Shown here: positions 4,724 through 6,770 of the stretch, one piece after another
Position numbering within the stretch: position 1 is the first letter of the stretch
How the letters are laid out: every line of letters begins with the position of its first letter
DNA from: WHTX01 sp038255145
Lineage (GTDB): Bacteria; Actinomycetota; Acidimicrobiia; Acidimicrobiales; CAIXPF01
Assembly (NCBI GenBank): GCA_038255145.1
Contig: JBBSLP010000116.1
Coordinates: 1-6,770, forward strand
Reading direction: 5' to 3'
Length of the DNA stretch: 6,770 bases
Notes under the pieces: generated by a model
Database searches by the model: none
What the model saw: only the letters and a program-made list of their open reading frames with translations
Told to the model about the DNA's origin: nothing
Made by a program: the position numbers and the translations under genes

Positions 4724-6770
4724 ACCCGCCGTCGCCCCGGCGGGCCTGGCACCGCCGCCTCTACTACGCCGCCCCCTTCCAGTGGGCCACCGCTGGGCTG
4801 GCCGACGCCCTGGCCGCGGTCCTGGTCCACCGGGCCGTCGACGTCACCGACGAGCTGGCCCGGCGCTCGTGCCTGGTGGTGGCCCCCCACCCCGACGACG
4901 AGACCCTGGGTTGTGGGGGGACGATCCGCCACAAGCGCGACGCCGGGGTGGACGTGACCGTGGTGGTGGTGACCGACGGGCGCCACTCGCACCGCTCGGC
5001 TCGCATCAGCCCGGCCGAGCTGGCGGCCCGGCGCCAGGCCGAGACCCGGGCCGCCTGCGCCGTGCTGGGGGTGGCCGGCGCCGCGGGGGCCGGGGTGCGC
5101 TTCCTCGACCTCGAGGAGGGGACGCTGCTGGCCCGACGGGCCGAGCTGCAGGCGGCGCTGTCCGCCCTCCTCGACGAGCTCACCCCCGATGAGCTGCTCA
5201 TCCCCTCGGCCATCGACCGCCTCGAGGACCACCGCGAGGTGAACCGGGCCGCCCTGGCCGCGGCGGACGGCGGTGCCACCCCGGTCGTGGTCTTCGAGTA
5301 CCCCATCTGGATGTGGGACCCCCAGGCCTGGGTCGACCGGGGCGCCGGCACCGTGGCCACCGTGGGCCAGCTCGTGGTGCGCCCACTGGTGGCGCTGGTC
5401 GGCCTGCGCGTGGGGCGGGTCCGCATCGGCGACGTGGTGGCCACCAAACGCCGGGCGGTGTCCGCCTTCCACAGCCAGCTCACCAACCTGACCGGTGAGC
5501 CCACCTGGGCCACCATGGACCCCCGCTTCGTCGAGCGCTTCCTCGGCGCCGACGAGCTCGTGTTCCGGGTGGGGAGCCGAGGCGGCACCCGGGGAGCGGA
5601 CGGCGATGTTGAGCCGGTGGCCGTGCTGCACGTGCTGCCCGACCTGGCCATGGGCGGCGGGCAGGTCGAGGTGCGCAACCGGGTGGCGGCCCCGGTGCCC
5701 GGCGTGGTCCACCACGTGGCCGCCCTGGGTGGTGGCCCCATGGCCGCCGCCTTCGCCGCCGCCGGTGTGGTGCCCCACGTGCTCGACGGGGGCTCGGTGA
5801 CCGGGCTGCCGGCGGCCGTGGCCCGCCTGGTCGGCCTGGTCCGCCACCACGGCATCGACGTGATCCACACCAGCAACACCCCCCGTGACCGCCTGGTGGG
5901 CGCGGCGGTGGCCGCGCTGACGGGCCGGCCCACCGTCAACACCCTGATGGCGGTGGCCAGCTCGCACCTGCCCCGCCACCAGGGCGAGCCCTGGTGGGCC
6001 TTCGGGCGCCGTCGGGCGGGCAACGTGGCCAACCGGGTCCTGGCCCGTACGTCCACCGACCGGCTGGTGGCCGTGTCCGACACCGTGCGCCGGGCCCACG
6101 CCGCTGCCCTGCACCTGCCGGTGGCCGACATCGACGTCAACCACCCGGGCTCACCGGCGGCCACCGCGCCCGATGGGGCCGTCGTCGCCCAGCTGCGCCG
6201 GGACCTCCACCTCGAGGGGTGCTACCCGGTGCTGGTCTCGGTGGGCCGCCTCGACACCAACAAGGGCCAGCTCGACCTGGTGCCCGTGCTCGGGGCGGTC
6301 CTGGCCCAGCTCCCCCTGGCCCACCTGGTCGTGGTGGGCGAAGGGCCCGAGCGGACCGCCCTCGAAGCGGCGCTGGCTGCGGCCGGCCTGGCCGGGCGGG
6401 CGTCGGTCCTGGGCCACCGCGACGACGTCGCCACCGTGCTGGCCTGCAGCGATGTGCTGGTGAGCACGGCCCACCACGAGGGCTTCGGCCTGGCCGCCCT
6501 CGAGGCCCTGGCCGCGGGGTGCCCGGTGGTCGCCTACGCCAACGAGCACGTCGCCATCGCCGAGTTCGTGATCGACGGGTGCACCGGCCGCCTGGTGGCC
6601 GAAGACCCCGCCCTGCTGGCCCAGGCCATCGTCGAGGTGGCCGGGGACCGGGAGCGGCGGGCGGCCATGGGCCGGGCGGCGGCCACCGCGGCGGCCGAGC
6701 TGACCCCGACCCGCAGCGCCGACCGCTACGCCGCGCTGTACCGCCAGCTCACGCTCCACCGCCAGCTCAC
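4720..6770 (+). CDS. PIG-L deacetylase-GT4 glycosyltransferase fusion (3' end beyond window)
   Basis: This is one uninterrupted frame of 683 codons that runs off the window, with two enzyme domains. The N-terminal part (about 48-286) is a PIG-L/LmbE-type zinc N-deacetylase. It has VVAPHPDDETLGCGG (53-67), in which H57 and D60 should bind zinc and D59 act as base. It also has VVTDGRHSH (83-91), DRLEDHREVN with H171 as the expected third zinc ligand, EYPIWMWD (193-200), and KRRAVSAFHSQ (243-253), typical of the family's C-terminal part. After a short glycine-rich linker (about 286-299), a GT4 domain begins AVLHVLPDLAMGGGQ (301-315). It carries LVAVSDTVRRA, VSVGRLDTNKGQ (R510, K515), VVVGEGPE and HHEGFGLAALEALAAG with the E-x7-E pair E587 and E595. 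The window ends in what looks like the final helix, so little is missing. PIG-L enzymes remove N-acetyl groups from GlcNAc conjugates such as mycothiol precursors; here an amino-sugar glycan intermediate is inferred. The ATG overlaps the previous stop (ATGA), suggesting translational coupling. Confidence 0.9.
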   Translation, partial: MNPPSPRRAWHRRLYYAAPFQWATAGLADALAAVLVHRAVDVTDELARRSCLVVAPHPDDETLGCGGTIRHKRDAGVDVTVVVVTDGRHSHRSARISPAELAARRQAETRAACAVLGVAGAAGAGVRFLDLEEGTLLARRAELQAALSALLDELTPDELLIPSAIDRLEDHREVNRAALAAADGGATPVVVFEYPIWMWDPQAWVDRGAGTVATVGQLVVRPLVALVGLRVGRVRIGDVVATKRRAVSAFHSQLTNLTGEPTWATMDPRFVERFLGADELVFRVGSRGGTRGADGDVEPVAVLHVLPDLAMGGGQVEVRNRVAAPVPGVVHHVAALGGGPMAAAFAAAGVVPHVLDGGSVTGLPAAVARLVGLVRHHGIDVIHTSNTPRDRLVGAAVAALTGRPTVNTLMAVASSHLPRHQGEPWWAFGRRRAGNVANRVLARTSTDRLVAVSDTVRRAHAAALHLPVADIDVNHPGSPAATAPDGAVVAQLRRDLHLEGCYPVLVSVGRLDTNKGQLDLVPVLGAVLAQLPLAHLVVVGEGPERTALEAALAAAGLAGRASVLGHRDDVATVLACSDVLVSTAHHEGFGLAALEALAAGCPVVAYANEHVAIAEFVIDGCTGRLVAEDPALLAQAIVEVAGDRERRAAMGRAAATAAAELTPTRSADRYAALYRQLTLHRQL
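6739..6770 (+). repeat. 18-bp-period direct repeat at the window edge
   Basis: ACCGCCAGCTCAC occurs at 6740-6752 and 6758-6770, a 13-base identity with an 18-base period, encoding (Y/H)RQLTL repeats in the fusion protein's C-terminal end. The second copy is cut by the window end, so the number of units is unknown. Confidence 0.5.

Noticed and set aside
4479..5192. Plus-strand 237-residue frame spanning the gene junction at 4720
   Set aside because: It is arginine/proline/glycine-rich in an off frame of two recognised genes.
4234..6144. 636-residue minus-strand frame opposite the PIG-L-GT4 fusion
   Set aside because: It is longer than many real genes, but its sequence is low-complexity G/H/V/Q with no motif; the plus frame carries two complete catalytic motif sets.
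4720..6770. Mycothiol pathway assignment (MshA/MshB) for the fusion
   Set aside because: Only the broad families match. The neighbours are surface-glycan type genes, the domain order is reversed and the HxDH motif is altered, so a mycothiol role is not supported.

Overview
The window is very rich in G+C (roughly three quarters by eye). Codon third positions in all five genes are almost always G or C, and GTG starts are common. This points to a high-GC actinobacterium, possibly of the Acidimicrobiia type, but no marker gene is present to fix the lineage. All five protein genes look like parts of a cell-surface or exported polysaccharide/glycoconjugate locus. No RNA gene, insertion sequence, CRISPR array or clear terminator was seen.

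Layout: two gene sets diverge from a control region at about 3096-3364. Leftward (minus strand), in transcription order, are a secreted right-handed beta-helix protein (3095 to 1644), a family-4-type glycosyltransferase (1621 to 386) starting 22 bases after it, and, after about 100 bases, the 5' end of a secreted protein that probably begins a PA14-like domain (283 to beyond position 1). Rightward (plus strand) are a second GT4-type glycosyltransferase (3365-4723) and, overlapping its stop codon by ATGA, a long open frame (4720 to beyond 6770). That frame encodes an N-terminal PIG-L/LmbE-type zinc deacetylase joined to a C-terminal GT4 glycosyltransferase in one chain.

How they may work together (inference): three glycosyltransferase domains would assemble a glycan or glycolipid on the cytoplasmic side. 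The PIG-L domain would remove an N-acetyl group from an amino-sugar intermediate, close to the transferase domain fused to it. The two exported proteins, a beta-helix of the fold used by polysaccharide lyases and epimerases and a PA14-like protein, would bind or modify the glycan outside the cell. No flippase, polymerase or sugar-nucleotide gene lies within the window, so the product cannot be named.

The most notable items are the PIG-L-GT4 fusion with a changed HxDH-type motif, and three helically phased ATCGCCG repeats in the divergent control region. Many long open frames opposite or overlapping the real genes are by-products of the high G+C content and were not called.
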